A DNA stretch of 64,000 bases, from contig NZ_FNTG01000002.1 in the NCBI RefSeq assembly GCF_900104795.1, positions 1,674,001-1,738,000 on the forward strand. Direction: 5' to 3'. The position numbers and the translations under genes are program-made. Source of the DNA: Burkholderia sp. WP9. GTDB taxonomy: Bacteria; Pseudomonadota; Gammaproteobacteria; Burkholderiales; Burkholderiaceae. This document shows positions 51,113-63,081 of this stretch, in pieces. The stretch's first letter is position 1. Every line of letters starts with the position of its first letter. Below the pieces are notes generated by a model. That model saw nothing but the letters and a program-made list of their open reading frames with translations, did not search any database and was not told where the DNA came from.

Positions 51113-54100
51113 TCACTTCAGGCCGAAGTCGACTCGCGTCGTCGCGCCCTTGTCCTTGATGCCGTCCGCGGTCAGCTTCGGCGCGACGATGAACACGCGG
51201 CTGCTGTCGATCTTGCCGTCCAGATACTGCTGCACGCTCTGCGCCCGCTGTTGCGCGAGCTGGCGCAGGCTGGCGTCATCGATCGGTGCGTTGGCGGCGA
51301 GCGCGCTCTTCATGTCGTCGTCCGGCAAGCTCTTGGTCAGGCCGACAAAGTTACGCGGTTTCTTGAAGTCCGCCGATTTGTAGGCCTTGCTCAGGTACTT
51401 GTCGTACTCCTTCGGATCAACGGTGACGGTCGAGAGATCGACGCTCTCGCCATTGCCCACCACGTCCTTGATCTTTTGCTGCTTGACGAGGCGGTCCACA
51501 TAGCCGGTGCGCAACGCGGGTTCGTCCACAGCCGGATCGACGCGGCCAATCAGGTCCATGCGAATCGACGGCTTGTCGCTCAACGCCTTCACGATCGTGT
51601 CGAGTTTCTGGGTGTCGGCGTCCGTGAGTTTCGCCGAGCCCGGCTCGAACTCGACATAACCCAACTCCTCGCCATTGCCGCCGAACGCATTGGCGATCAG
51701 AGAGAACGGCGCAGTCACCGCTTTTTGGAGCAGATTGAGCACCGCATGCCAGATCAGGCCGCCAATGCTGAATTCCGGATTCGACAGCGAGCCGGACACC
51801 GGCAGGTTCACGTCAATTTCGCCGCGCGAGTTCTTCAGCAGCGAGATCGCGAGACGCACGGGCAGTTTGGTCGCCGTATTGTTGTCGACGTGATCGCCGA
51901 ACGTGAGTTGATCGATGAAAATGTGATTGTTCGCGTTCAGTTGATCGTTTTCGAGCTGGTAGTGCAGATCGACATTCAGCTTGCCCTTGGTGATCGGATA
52001 ACCGGCATATTTCGCCGAATACGGCGTGAGATTGGTCAGCTCGATATCGTGCGCGACCGCCGTGAGATCGAGCGCCGGTTTCGCAATCAGCGGATTGACC
52101 GTGCCGCGAATCGACAGCGGACCGTTGGCAGCCAACTTCGCGGCGATGTCGACCGGCGCGGATGTGGTGGATTGCGTGCCGAACGCGCCGACGGTGCCCT
52201 GAATGCCGACCAGGTTCGCCGTGAAATTCGGCTTGATGAAATTGTCCGTGTACGTCACGCGGCCCTGTTGCAGAACCAGTTGGCCGAAGTGCAGCTTGAC
52301 CGGGCTTTGCGGCGGCGTAGCAGCCGTGACCGTGGCGTTTGCGGCCGACGCCGGCGGCGGTGCGGATGCGGCCGCCACCGTCGAAGCCGCTTGCGGCGTC
52401 AGCGGCACGGGTTCGGCGCCACTCTTGTCGCGCGTCAGCGATTGCGCGGCGCCGGATTCGTGCGCGACAACGTCCTTGAGGTTGAGCTTGCCCTGCGCGT
52501 CGAGCAGCACGCGACCATAGAACTTCGTGAACGTGACGCGGCCCGCGTCGACCACGGTGCCATGCTCGTCGTAATCGGCTTTCAGGTTGGACAACGCGAG
52601 CGAGCCCCATCCCGCGAATGGATCCGAGGTCGCCTTGTCTAGCATGCGCACTTCGACGAGCGCCATGTCGCCGCGATAGGTCGCCTTCAGCGACTTCGCC
52701 TGGCTCAACGCGAGATCGCCGTCCGCATTGAGCAGCGCGCTCGCGATCACCGCATTCAGCTTGCTGCCGAAGTACGGTTCGAAGGCCGCCGCGTCGAGCC
52801 GGTTGGCATTCACTTTGACGGCCACCTTGAGCGGCGTCGCCGTCACGTCACCCTTGACGCCCAGCGTGCCCTTCTTGTTCAGCGTGGCCTGCAGATCGAC
52901 CGGCAGCGGACGGCTCAGGTCGTCGCTGATGTTCTGCACCTTCAGTTGCAGCGGCGTGATGTTCAGTTTCACCGGCTGCGGCGTGGTGTTGTCCGTGAAA
53001 TTGGCGGTGGCGTCCTTCAGGCTCAACTCGCCGATCTTGTAACGCCACGCGGGCCCTTCCGCGTGCGCCTTCTTGACCGCATGGATCGCGGTGCGCTCCG
53101 GCGTGGCTTCGTGCTGTCCGCCAAGCGCGGCGAGGTTGATGCTGCCGTCTTTCAGACGCTGGGCATCGACCGCTAGCCCGGTCGTGTCGATGCTGGTCAC
53201 TTCGGCGGTGCGCGCCGTCACATCCACCTGCTTGACCTTTACGCTGCCTTGCGTGAGCGCAATCACCGGATCCTTGCTGCCGCGCGCCGCGAGCTTCAGC
53301 GACTGCAGGTTCACCTGTGTGTCGGTGACCATCACGGCCGCCGGCAACTTCGACCAGTTCGCGCCGATATTGGCCGTGGCGGAGAGCGTGCCGTCCATGA
53401 CTTGCGCCGCGGTCGCGGTGTCGAGGTACGGTTGCAACCTGGGCAGGTTCAACGCCTTCAGGTCGAGCTTCGCGCTCGCCGTTTTCGCCACGAAGCCGAA
53501 CGCGCCGGCCACACCAAGGGATCCACCGCTGTCCTTGAAATCGGTATTGAGCGTGTAATGAGCGGGTGCGGTGGCGAGCGTCGAAAAATCGGTCAGCGTC
53601 ACGGCCAGCTTTTGCATACCGACATCGACGGGACGCGAGGCGGCGTTGTCGCGAACATTGACGGTGCCGTCATTGAGCACGAAGCGCTTGATCGCCAGGT
53701 CCAGTGGCGGCGCGGCCTTCGCGGCGGCGGCATTGGCGGCGGATGCGGCAAGCGGCGCGCTTGCGGCCGGTTGTGCGGCAGCAGCAGCCGGTTCCGGCGC
53801 GAACATCTTCTCGACGCTCAGCACGCCGTCTTTATCACGCGCGAGATTGGCGGTGGGCGCGTCGATACGGATCTCGTCCAAGTGATAAAGGCTCTTGAAC
53901 GGCTCCAGCGTGGCGGCGGCCACATGCACGGCGCGCGCCGCGAAGAACGGCGCCTTGCTTTGATCCTGCACGTCCACGTCGTTCATATCCACGGTGCCCG
54001 CCACGCGCAGCGAAGGCGCGTCGTTGGAGACCACGAAGTTGAGCTTGAGATCAGTGGACAGTTTGCCGGACTGCACGATCACCGGCAGTTTGGTCGGCAC

Positions 54101-54859
54101 GTAGGAGATGAGACGCGGCACATCGAGCCCGTCGAAGCGCAACGACACCTCGGACTCACGCGACGCGGCAAACGGCTTGGTCTTACCGTCGATGGCAAGC
54201 GGACTGCCGTCGATGCGCGCCCGCAGCAGCGGCTCGACGAAGATATCGGTTTTCGAAGGCAGCGTAGCGATGAACGGAATGCCGAGCTTCCATTGATCGA
54301 TGACGTGCGTGGCGCCGAGGAGCTTGTCGTCGAATGTGATCTGGCCGTTTTCGAGGCGAATGTTCGATACGGAAAATAGCGTCGGTTTGCTATCAGGCTT
54401 GGCCGGCTGCTTCGAGAATTTCTCGATCAGATCCGTGAAATTGAAACGCTGCGCGTCGTAACGAACAATATGGAAGCGCGGCGAATCGAGCTGCACTTCG
54501 TCGATGATCGGCGCCGCGCGAAACAGCGAACTCCATGACGGCTGCACGATGAGCCGCGAGATATCCACGAAGTCACCCGCGCCGCCGCGCTCGCCAATAT
54601 GCACGCGATCGGCTTCGAGCCGGAGCGTATACGGATTGAGCGCAATACGGCCGATGGTGGCGGGACGGTCCAGTTGTTTGCTGAGCTGCTGCTCGGCAAT
54701 GTGGCGAATCAGCGGCGGTGCAGCAAAGAAGCCCAGCAGACCGAACAATACGAGGAAGATCAGCAGGCCGGTAATGACACGCCGGGTGCGGCGCGACTGC
54801 GCGACATCGCGCACGGTCTGCATGGACGATGCTAGTGATGCTTTATTAAGGCTTGCCAT
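51113..54859 (-). CDS. DUF748 / AsmA-like envelope protein
   Basis: A 1248-residue protein with an N-terminal membrane anchor (VITGLLIFLVLFGLLGFFAA, about 28-47). A very long beta-rich periplasmic region of DUF748/AsmA-like repeats follows, with recurring patterns such as NGTVNVRDN, DATANFTDNT and QGRVTYTDNF. Relatives form hydrophobic grooves or bridges that move lipids between membranes; that role is only by analogy. Around residue 1075 the segment YVEFEPGSAKLTDADTQKLD resembles the start of an OmpA-type domain. The start at 54859 (MASLNKASLASS) puts the anchor near the N-terminus. It is convergent with the MocR gene (20 bases apart). Confidence 0.88.
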   Translation of the reverse strand: MASLNKASLASSMQTVRDVAQSRRTRRVITGLLIFLVLFGLLGFFAAPPLIRHIAEQQLSKQLDRPATIGRIALNPYTLRLEADRVHIGERGGAGDFVDISRLIVQPSWSSLFRAAPIIDEVQLDSPRFHIVRYDAQRFNFTDLIEKFSKQPAKPDSKPTLFSVSNIRLENGQITFDDKLLGATHVIDQWKLGIPFIATLPSKTDIFVEPLLRARIDGSPLAIDGKTKPFAASRESEVSLRFDGLDVPRLISYVPTKLPVIVQSGKLSTDLKLNFVVSNDAPSLRVAGTVDMNDVDVQDQSKAPFFAARAVHVAAATLEPFKSLYHLDEIRIDAPTANLARDKDGVLSVEKMFAPEPAAAAAQPAASAPLAASAANAAAAKAAPPLDLAIKRFVLNDGTVNVRDNAASRPVDVGMQKLAVTLTDFSTLATAPAHYTLNTDFKDSGGSLGVAGAFGFVAKTASAKLDLKALNLPRLQPYLDTATAAQVMDGTLSATANIGANWSKLPAAVMVTDTQVNLQSLKLAARGSKDPVIALTQGSVKVKQVDVTARTAEVTSIDTTGLAVDAQRLKDGSINLAALGGQHEATPERTAIHAVKKAHAEGPAWRYKIGELSLKDATANFTDNTTPQPVKLNITPLQLKVQNISDDLSRPLPVDLQATLNKKGTLGVKGDVTATPLKVAVKVNANRLDAAAFEPYFGSKLNAVIASALLNADGDLALSQAKSLKATYRGDMALVEVRMLDKATSDPFAGWGSLALSNLKADYDEHGTVVDAGRVTFTKFYGRVLLDAQGKLNLKDVVAHESGAAQSLTRDKSGAEPVPLTPQAASTVAAASAPPPASAANATVTAATPPQSPVKLHFGQLVLQQGRVTYTDNFIKPNFTANLVGIQGTVGAFGTQSTTSAPVDIAAKLAANGPLSIRGTVNPLIAKPALDLTAVAHDIELTNLTPYSAKYAGYPITKGKLNVDLHYQLENDQLNANNHIFIDQLTFGDHVDNNTATKLPVRLAISLLKNSRGEIDVNLPVSGSLSNPEFSIGGLIWHAVLNLLQKAVTAPFSLIANAFGGNGEELGYVEFEPGSAKLTDADTQKLDTIVKALSDKPSIRMDLIGRVDPAVDEPALRTGYVDRLVKQQKIKDVVGNGESVDLSTVTVDPKEYDKYLSKAYKSADFKKPRNFVGLTKSLPDDDMKSALAANAPIDDASLRQLAQQRAQSVQQYLDGKIDSSRVFIVAPKLTADGIKDKGATTRVDFGLK

Positions 54860-55123
54860 GCTCGGTCTTGGGTAGTGCGGCGGCAAGCCCGCCGCGAAAA
54901 CGAAAATCCCGCAAGCGGCAGTATAAGTCTTGAATGTTTCGCGGGATATAAATGTAAGGCGAGGCTTACACATTCCCCTGCGCGATAGCGCCGCATGCCC
55001 GCCGCGGTGAATTGGCGGACATGCTTTGCTCGATGCGTTAGCGGGTTGTTAGCGAGTAGTCCGCGGGTCGTCTCTAGCCGGCCGCTATTGAAGCACGGCT
55101 GTCACGTCACGGACACGCTGCTA

Positions 55124-56542
55124 TCACTGACGCACGACGGCCGGCGGTTGCCAACTGCCGTCGGTGGCTTGCGCCTTGGGCGCGTACAGACGCAGCACGA
55201 GTTGCAGATCGGCGCGCGGCGCCGGCAGCCAGTTGCCGCTCTTGCTGCGAGCGGACGACACGGTCACGTCGAGCGAGCCATCGCGATTGCGGCGCGCGCC
55301 ATTGCGGTCGCCGACCGCGAGACGCGCCGGCGCGCTTTCGCCCAACGCGCCGTCCTTCGTGTAGGCGGTGATCGACCAGAAGCCGCGCACCGGCGGCAAC
55401 TGATTCGGCGCGAAGTGGATCACGTAGCGGTTTGCGCCGTTGAGCGCACGACCGTCGCTGTCCTGGGTGACGACCGCGCGAACTTCGTCGTCTTTCGTGC
55501 CGATACCCGGTTGCGCGTATGCGGCATAGGCGCGCAGCGCGTAGTCGGGACCGTAGGTGCCCACGCCGTCGCCGAACCAGCTCCAGCCGTTGCCGTTCAG
55601 CAGATTGGACGGCGGCGTGACGACGCGCTCATGACCGTCGGCAAGACCCGCCGTAATGGCTTCCGGCGCATTCGGCAGCTTGACCGGCTCGCCGGGCGTC
55701 ACGCCGAGGTCGGAAAGGAATTTGAGCGCGTGCGGATCGGCCGGCGTCGGCGGATTGTCGGGCAAGGCCTGCGCGAGCCGGTTGAAGAACCCATTGGCAT
55801 CGAGCGCGGCGACTTGCGCGGCCGGCGTGCCAGAAGCAGGCACGGCGGCATCGGCGGCATTGCTGCGCGCGGGTGCGATGGAGGCAGAACGCGTGTCGCC
55901 CGCGTAGACGCTCAGCGGCGCGACGCGAATGGCGCGCTGCAGCTTGCGGACTGCCGTCAGATCACGTGTGCCGTTCGACTGGATACGCACGCTCACCCAT
56001 GCATTGCGAGTCGGCACGTCGACCCGCTTCACGCCTTTGGGCAACTCGCCCTGCCAGCCCGGGCCGACGAAGGCGATCGCCTGCGGCTTGATGCCAGCCG
56101 CACGAGTGGCGAACTGCGAGCTGGTCGACCAGACCACGTTAGTCCACATGTCGAGCACGCGGGCATCCACGTAGCGGCCGTGCGAGTCGGGCAGCGCCAC
56201 GATCACCGGTTCACTGCCGAGGTCCAGCCAGCCGGTCGAATCGAACGTATCGAGACTCGGCTGCATCGGATTGGCTGCGCCGATCGGCGGCAATGCCTGA
56301 GCGTGGCGCAGGGTATTGAGCGGCGCGCGGCCCGGATCGGTGCCGACCGCCGCGTCGCGCGCGACACCCATCAGCACCAACGGATAGCCGAATACGTACG
56401 AATCGGCGACTTCGTCCTTGATCCAACCGGTGGATTTCTGCGTTGCGGTGGGAGTCGACGCGCAACCCGCCAGAAATACGAGGCCTGCGAGCGATGCGCA
56501 GGTCCAATGACTCGAGTACAGCTCTCGGCGATTTTTTATCAT
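55124..56542 (-). CDS. DUF1254/DUF1214 lipoprotein
   Basis: A 472-residue protein with lipobox LAGC (cysteine near 27) after a short signal sequence. The DUF1254 domain (about 45-170) includes DSYVFGYPLVLMGVARDAA and DMWTNVVWSTSSQFATR-like segments. The C-terminal DUF1214 domain includes RGFWSITAYTKDGALGESA and DVTVSSARSKSGNWLPAPR. The family is common in Gram-negative envelopes and has no firm function. The start at 56542 gives a signal sequence directly at the N-terminus; a longer frame to 56659 adds Arg/Pro-rich residues. The 264-base gap to the DUF748 gene shows no clear terminator. Confidence 0.88.
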   Translation of the reverse strand: MIKNRRELYSSHWTCASLAGLVFLAGCASTPTATQKSTGWIKDEVADSYVFGYPLVLMGVARDAAVGTDPGRAPLNTLRHAQALPPIGAANPMQPSLDTFDSTGWLDLGSEPVIVALPDSHGRYVDARVLDMWTNVVWSTSSQFATRAAGIKPQAIAFVGPGWQGELPKGVKRVDVPTRNAWVSVRIQSNGTRDLTAVRKLQRAIRVAPLSVYAGDTRSASIAPARSNAADAAVPASGTPAAQVAALDANGFFNRLAQALPDNPPTPADPHALKFLSDLGVTPGEPVKLPNAPEAITAGLADGHERVVTPPSNLLNGNGWSWFGDGVGTYGPDYALRAYAAYAQPGIGTKDDEVRAVVTQDSDGRALNGANRYVIHFAPNQLPPVRGFWSITAYTKDGALGESAPARLAVGDRNGARRNRDGSLDVTVSSARSKSGNWLPAPRADLQLVLRLYAPKAQATDGSWQPPAVVRQ

Positions 56543-56839
56543 TCGTTCAGGTGGCGGAACGTGTGGTCCTAAGGGAGACGCCGGTGCGCGACGAACCCTG
56601 CTTGCGCGGCCTCCCAAAGCCCAACGCATCCAGTCCGCGGTTCGCGATGCCGACAACACCGGGTTGTATCGTATCCTTGGTCACCAGGCAAGCGCAAAGG
56701 CAGCAATAGCGCCGGTTCGCGCGCGCATACAGTCCTTTTTGCAGTACCGTTGACGTTTTTTTATTACATCCGCCCGGGCGTCGAAGCCTCGGGCGACTTT
56801 CATCGCTGCTCTTTCGCCCCCTCGTATCCGGAGCGCTTC
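56543..56839. other. Divergent intergenic region, DUF1254 gene / PaiB-like gene
   Basis: About 297 bases holding both upstream regions. I see no inverted repeat of note and no convincing promoter boxes; an A/T-rich patch at 56755-56768 is the likeliest promoter position for the rightward gene. Confidence 0.5.
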
Positions 56840-57511
56840 ATGTACATGCCTGCCCATTTCGAAGAGAACCGTTCAGAGGTTCTCCACCGCCTGATCGCCG
56901 AGCAGCCCTTCGGCGCGTTGATTACTCACGGGCCGAACGGGCTCGACGCGAATCATTTGCCGTTCGAATTCGAAGCGCCCGCTGCGGGGAGCCAGTCCGA
57001 TGCGGCGACGGGTGAGACGCACGGCATCCTCCGCGCTCACGTCGCCCGCGCCAATCCCGTGTGGCAGGAAGCCGCGGCGAACCCGGAAGCGCTCGTGATC
57101 TTTCAGGGCCCGGCCGCCTACATCTCGCCGAACTGGTATCCGAGCAAGCACGAGGCGCATCGGCAGGTGCCGACTTATAACTATATGGTGGTGCATGCGC
57201 ACGGCCGGATCGTCGTGCGCGACGACGAGTCTTTCGTGCGCGGCCTCGTCGCGCGCCTGACCCGCAAGATGGAAGCAGGCGAACCGGTGCCCTGGAAAAT
57301 GGGCGACGCGCCCGCCGACTTCATCGCGCAGATGCTCGGTGCGATCGTCGGCATCGAAATCGAGGTGACGCGCCTCGTCGGCAAGTGGAAGCTCGGTCAG
57401 AACAAGGCGGCGGCCGACCGGCGCGGCGCGGCCGACACCCTGCTGGCGCGCTCAAGCGACGAACAGCAGGCGGTCGGCCAGGCCATGCTGAACGCGCCGC
57501 CCGCCTTCTGA
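56840..57511 (+). CDS. PaiB-like FMN-binding protein
   Basis: A 223-residue member of the FMN-binding negative transcriptional regulator (PaiB) family, flavin-reductase split-barrel fold. Characteristic segments are the N-terminal MYMPAHFEENR, GPNGLDANHLPFEF, VIFQGPAAYISPNWYPSK and PTYNYMVVHAHG. In Bacillus PaiB was linked to regulation of sporulation and protease genes, but there is no DNA-binding motif visible here and the activity is uncertain. The start at 56840 has a CCGGAG Shine-Dalgarno and is preferred to an upstream extension. It stands as a single rightward gene before the copper ATPase. Confidence 0.92.
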   Translation: MYMPAHFEENRSEVLHRLIAEQPFGALITHGPNGLDANHLPFEFEAPAAGSQSDAATGETHGILRAHVARANPVWQEAAANPEALVIFQGPAAYISPNWYPSKHEAHRQVPTYNYMVVHAHGRIVVRDDESFVRGLVARLTRKMEAGEPVPWKMGDAPADFIAQMLGAIVGIEIEVTRLVGKWKLGQNKAAADRRGAADTLLARSSDEQQAVGQAMLNAPPAF

Positions 57512-57576
57512 GCGGACGTTTCCGCGATAAATCAGCGCCATACCGGCGCGGTTAAAGCACGCACTGCAATTCGTCC

Positions 57577-57607
57577 TTGACCTTCCCATTATGGGAAGGT
57601 CAATACT
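57577..57607 (+). promoter_or_regulatory. CueR-type copper-responsive promoter
   Basis: TTGACC (57577-57582) and AATACT (57602-57607) are separated by 19 bases, the long spacer typical of MerR-family promoters. Between them lies a near-perfect dyad with 11-base arms (GACCTTCCCAT / ATGGGAAGGTC, 57579-57601). This is the layout and sequence style of CueR operators in front of copA genes. No cueR gene is in the window. Confidence 0.88.
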
Positions 57608-57650
57608 GGCCTCATGATGCGGCCTGATGCCGCCACGAGCCTTGCCTACC

Positions 57651-59987
<2,337 letters not shown>

Positions 59988-60150
59988 GCGAGTACGAGCC
60001 TAAATACCCTGTGCGCCGTACGGTTATTACGAACTACTTTCGAATTTTTAAAGAAGGCGGACGCAGCGGCCGTAAACCAGCCATCGATGCCGGTCATGCC
60101 TATGCATGGACCAGGCATTCCGCTTGTGCTTCTTTACTCCGCAACCGCCC

Positions 60151-62124
60151 ATGGAATTTCTCTCTTTGCGCCGTGCCAGCGTTGGCGCGCGGCTCGCTAT
60201 CCTGTCGTGCGTGCTGGTCGCGTTGATCTTCGCCGCGTTCACTTGGGCGCTCACCCGCACCGCCGGCAAGCAGATCAGCGACCAGGTGCTCGAACGCATC
60301 GCCGATAAAGACCGCTCGATCGCCGCGATGATCAAGTTGTTCGACAAGGCCTTATCGAACGAGGTCGACCGCTCGATGTCGCTGTTCGCGAGTTTCCTGC
60401 CCACCGGCTACACGCTCGACGAGACCCAGAAAGTCGATATCGGCGGTATCGCCACGCCGACCATCAAGGCGGGCGACAAAGTCCTGAACCTGGACTTTTC
60501 CATCCCCGATCTGTTTCTCGAACGCAGCGGCGCGGTCGCCACCGTATTCGCGCGCAATGGCGACGACTTCGTACGCGTTACCACTTCGCTGAAGAAACAG
60601 GACGGCTCGCGCGCCATCGGCACGCTGCTCGACCGCAAGGCACCGGCCTACGCACTGCTCCTCGCGAACAAACCCTATACGGGACTCGCCGCGCTCTTCG
60701 GCAAACGTTTGATCACCCAGTACCGCCCGATCACCGACGCGAGCGGCCGCGTGATCGGCGCGCTGTTTGTCGGCGTCAATGTGGACAAGGAAATTCAGTC
60801 GGTCGAAGACGGGATTCGCAATCTGAAGATCGGCGACAGCGGTTACTACTTTGTTGTCGATGCGTCGAAGGGCGCGGATCGCGGCAAGCTGATCGTGCAT
60901 CCGGCAGCGGCCGGCCAGAACGCCGACAACGCGAACGCACCGTATCAGCAGATGCTCGACATGAAGGACGGCCAGCTCGAATACAGCTCGGCCGACGCCA
61001 CGCTCGGCGAGCGCGGCTCGCGCGACAAGTTCGTGTCGTTCGTTACCGTGCCGGAATGGCAATGGCTGGTTGGCGGCGTCGCGCCGCGCGACGAAGTGAT
61101 GGCCGACGTCGTCGCCACCCGCAATGAATTTCTACTGCTCGGCTTCATCCTCGTCGGCGTGTTCGCGGTGGTGTTTCTGATTGCGGTGCGGCGCCTCGTG
61201 AGCCGTCCGCTCGAAGAAGCCGCCAAGGCGTCCGAACGTTTCGCCTCGGGCGATCTGAGCGTGCGCGTGGCGAATGGCGCAAACGCGCGCGCCGATGAAA
61301 TTGGCCGCCTGATGCAGTCGATCGACGGCATCGGCGAAGGACTCGCGCGCATTGTTTCGCAGGTGCGCAATGCATCGACGGACATGTCCCACGGCACCGA
61401 AAAGATCGCCACCGGCAGCGGCAATATTGCCGCGCGGATCGCCACGCAGGCGAGCAGCCTCGAAGAAACGGCGGCGAGCATGGAAGAGATCACCTCGACG
61501 GTGCAGCAGAACGCCGACCACGCCGCGCAAGCCAACACGCTCGTCACGCGCGCCGCCGACGCCGCGCTCGAAGGCGGCCGCGCGGTTGAACGCGTGGTGT
61601 CGACCATGGGCGAGATCAGCCGCTCGTCGCAGAAAATCGCCGAGATCACGACCGTGATCGAGGGCATCGCCTTCCAGACCAATATCCTCGCGCTGAACGC
61701 CGCCGTGGAAGCGGCGCGCGCCGGCGAGCACGGCAAGGGCTTCGCGGTCGTGGCCTCGGAAGTGCGCGCGCTGGCGCAGCGCAGCGCGGCCTCGGTGAAG
61801 GAGATCGAGAGCCTGATCGCGAGTTCCACGGCGACCGTGCAAAGCGGCTTCCGGATCGCCGAAGAAGCCAGTTCGACGATGCAGGGCATCGTTCAACAGG
61901 TCAGCCAGGTCCGCGCGATCATGGGCGAAATCAGCGTCGCCTCGCGCGAGCAATCGGGCGGCATCGAACAGGTGAATCTCGCCGTCACGCAGATCGGCGA
62001 AGCCACGCAGCAGAACGCTACGATTGTCGGCGAAGCGGAACTTGCAGCGGCCGAGTTGCGCGATCAGGCCGCGCGCCTTGCGCAGGTGGTCAGCGTGTTC
62101 AAGCTGGAAAGCGCGCGCAATTGA
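60151..62124 (+). CDS. Methyl-accepting chemotaxis protein
   Basis: About 657 residues. The N-terminal span is [20 protein letters not shown] at about 15-34. A periplasmic Cache-type sensor of about 260 residues contains [16 protein letters not shown] and [11 protein letters not shown]. The second span is [20 protein letters not shown], followed by a HAMP domain ([21 protein letters not shown]). The signalling hairpin tip is the highly conserved [20 protein letters not shown]. It lacks a C-terminal CheR-binding pentapeptide (ends KLESARN). The ligand is unknown; this Cache layout often senses amino or carboxylic acids. The start at 60151 ([12 protein letters not shown]) is preferred, with an ATG at 60106 possible. 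Confidence 0.93.
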   Translation: MEFLSLRRASVGARLAILSCVLVALIFAAFTWALTRTAGKQISDQVLERIADKDRSIAAMIKLFDKALSNEVDRSMSLFASFLPTGYTLDETQKVDIGGIATPTIKAGDKVLNLDFSIPDLFLERSGAVATVFARNGDDFVRVTTSLKKQDGSRAIGTLLDRKAPAYALLLANKPYTGLAALFGKRLITQYRPITDASGRVIGALFVGVNVDKEIQSVEDGIRNLKIGDSGYYFVVDASKGADRGKLIVHPAAAGQNADNANAPYQQMLDMKDGQLEYSSADATLGERGSRDKFVSFVTVPEWQWLVGGVAPRDEVMADVVATRNEFLLLGFILVGVFAVVFLIAVRRLVSRPLEEAAKASERFASGDLSVRVANGANARADEIGRLMQSIDGIGEGLARIVSQVRNASTDMSHGTEKIATGSGNIAARIATQASSLEETAASMEEITSTVQQNADHAAQANTLVTRAADAALEGGRAVERVVSTMGEISRSSQKIAEITTVIEGIAFQTNILALNAAVEAARAGEHGKGFAVVASEVRALAQRSAASVKEIESLIASSTATVQSGFRIAEEASSTMQGIVQQVSQVRAIMGEISVASREQSGGIEQVNLAVTQIGEATQQNATIVGEAELAAAELRDQAARLAQVVSVFKLESARN

Positions 62125-62135
62125 GGGTGAGCATC

Positions 62136-62157
62136 GCGGCACGGCGTTGCGTGCCGC
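62136..62157. terminator. Stem-loop between convergent chemoreceptor and GST genes
   Basis: GCGGCACG and CGTGCCGC form a perfect 8-bp stem around a six-base loop, beginning 12 bases after the chemoreceptor stop. There is no T-run on either strand, so its role as a terminator is uncertain. Confidence 0.4.
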
Positions 62158-62209
62158 AGCGCGCCGCGCGCCGTTGCAGCAGCAACAGCGTTTCTTCAAT
62201 ACACCCGCT

Positions 62210-62863
62210 TCAGAATTCGACGTCCAGCTCGTCGATCTCTTCCACTTCCTGTTGCGCGTCGGCGATCCACTCCTGCATCTCGGGCAGCGCCATGATCCGC
62301 TGTCCGTATTCGACGATTTCCGGATCGAGTTTGACGTCGTAGGTGACGAATCGCGTCACCACGGGCGCGTACATCGCGTCCGCCGTGGTCCGCTCGCCGA
62401 ACAGAAACGGCCCGCCATACTGCTTGAGGCACTCGCTCCAGATCGTCACGATCCGGTCGATGTCCGATTGAGCGCGCGCCCACACCTTGAAGCCTGGAAA
62501 ATGCGCTTTGAGGTTCATCGGCAAGGCCGAGCGCAGGGAGCCGAAACCCGAATGCATCTCGCCGCAAATCGAGCGGCAATGCGCGCGTGCGCGAATGTCT
62601 TCTGGCAGCAGCTTCGCGTCCGGTTTGAGTTCGTTCAGATATTCGGCAATCGCCAGCGTGTCCCAGATCTCGATGCCGTCGTGAACGAGGCACGGCACCA
62701 ATATCGATGGCGACAGCAGCAGCAGTTCGGCGCGTGCCGCTGGATCGTCGATCGGCATGACGACTTCTTCGAAAGGCAATCCGCTGAACCGGGTCAACAG
62801 CCAGCCGCGCAACGACCACGACGAATAATTCTTGCTGCTGATAGTGAGCGTGGTATTCGCCAT
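62210..62863 (-). CDS. Glutathione S-transferase family protein
   Basis: A 217-residue protein. The N-terminal thioredoxin-like domain begins TTLTISSKNYSSWSLRGWLL, with Ser residues where GSH-activating residues lie, then ILVPCLVHDGIEIWDTLAIAEYL including the conserved cis-Pro and Asp-Thr contacts. A C-terminal all-helical domain ends with an acidic tail (EVEEIDELDVEF). The substrate is unknown. The start at 62863 has a strong AGGAGAA Shine-Dalgarno, so the longer frame is rejected. It is divergent from phaZ (218 bases between starts). Confidence 0.92.
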   Translation of the reverse strand: MANTTLTISSKNYSSWSLRGWLLTRFSGLPFEEVVMPIDDPAARAELLLLSPSILVPCLVHDGIEIWDTLAIAEYLNELKPDAKLLPEDIRARAHCRSICGEMHSGFGSLRSALPMNLKAHFPGFKVWARAQSDIDRIVTIWSECLKQYGGPFLFGERTTADAMYAPVVTRFVTYDVKLDPEIVEYGQRIMALPEMQEWIADAQQEVEEIDELDVEF

Positions 62864-63081
62864 ACGATTCTCCTCCAGATGAGGCGTTCGGTCGACGCCT
62901 GACGCCGTGCGTGCACGTTGCCGTGCGCGCGCGCACCAAAGCGCGGCAATTTCGGCCCGTTGCCCTGACTCGCGCAAATGCTATGCCAACGTGCAGGCAG
63001 GGCCGCCCCCGTGCTTATGCTGATTGGCACATGACTTGCCTCTATTTGGGTTCCATCCTCTTCAGCATTCGTGCGAAGGTT

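Noticed and set aside
59988..60150. Flagellar sigma-28 promoter before the chemoreceptor gene
   Set aside because: A TAAA box and a GCCG-like box exist, but their spacing is too short for the consensus.
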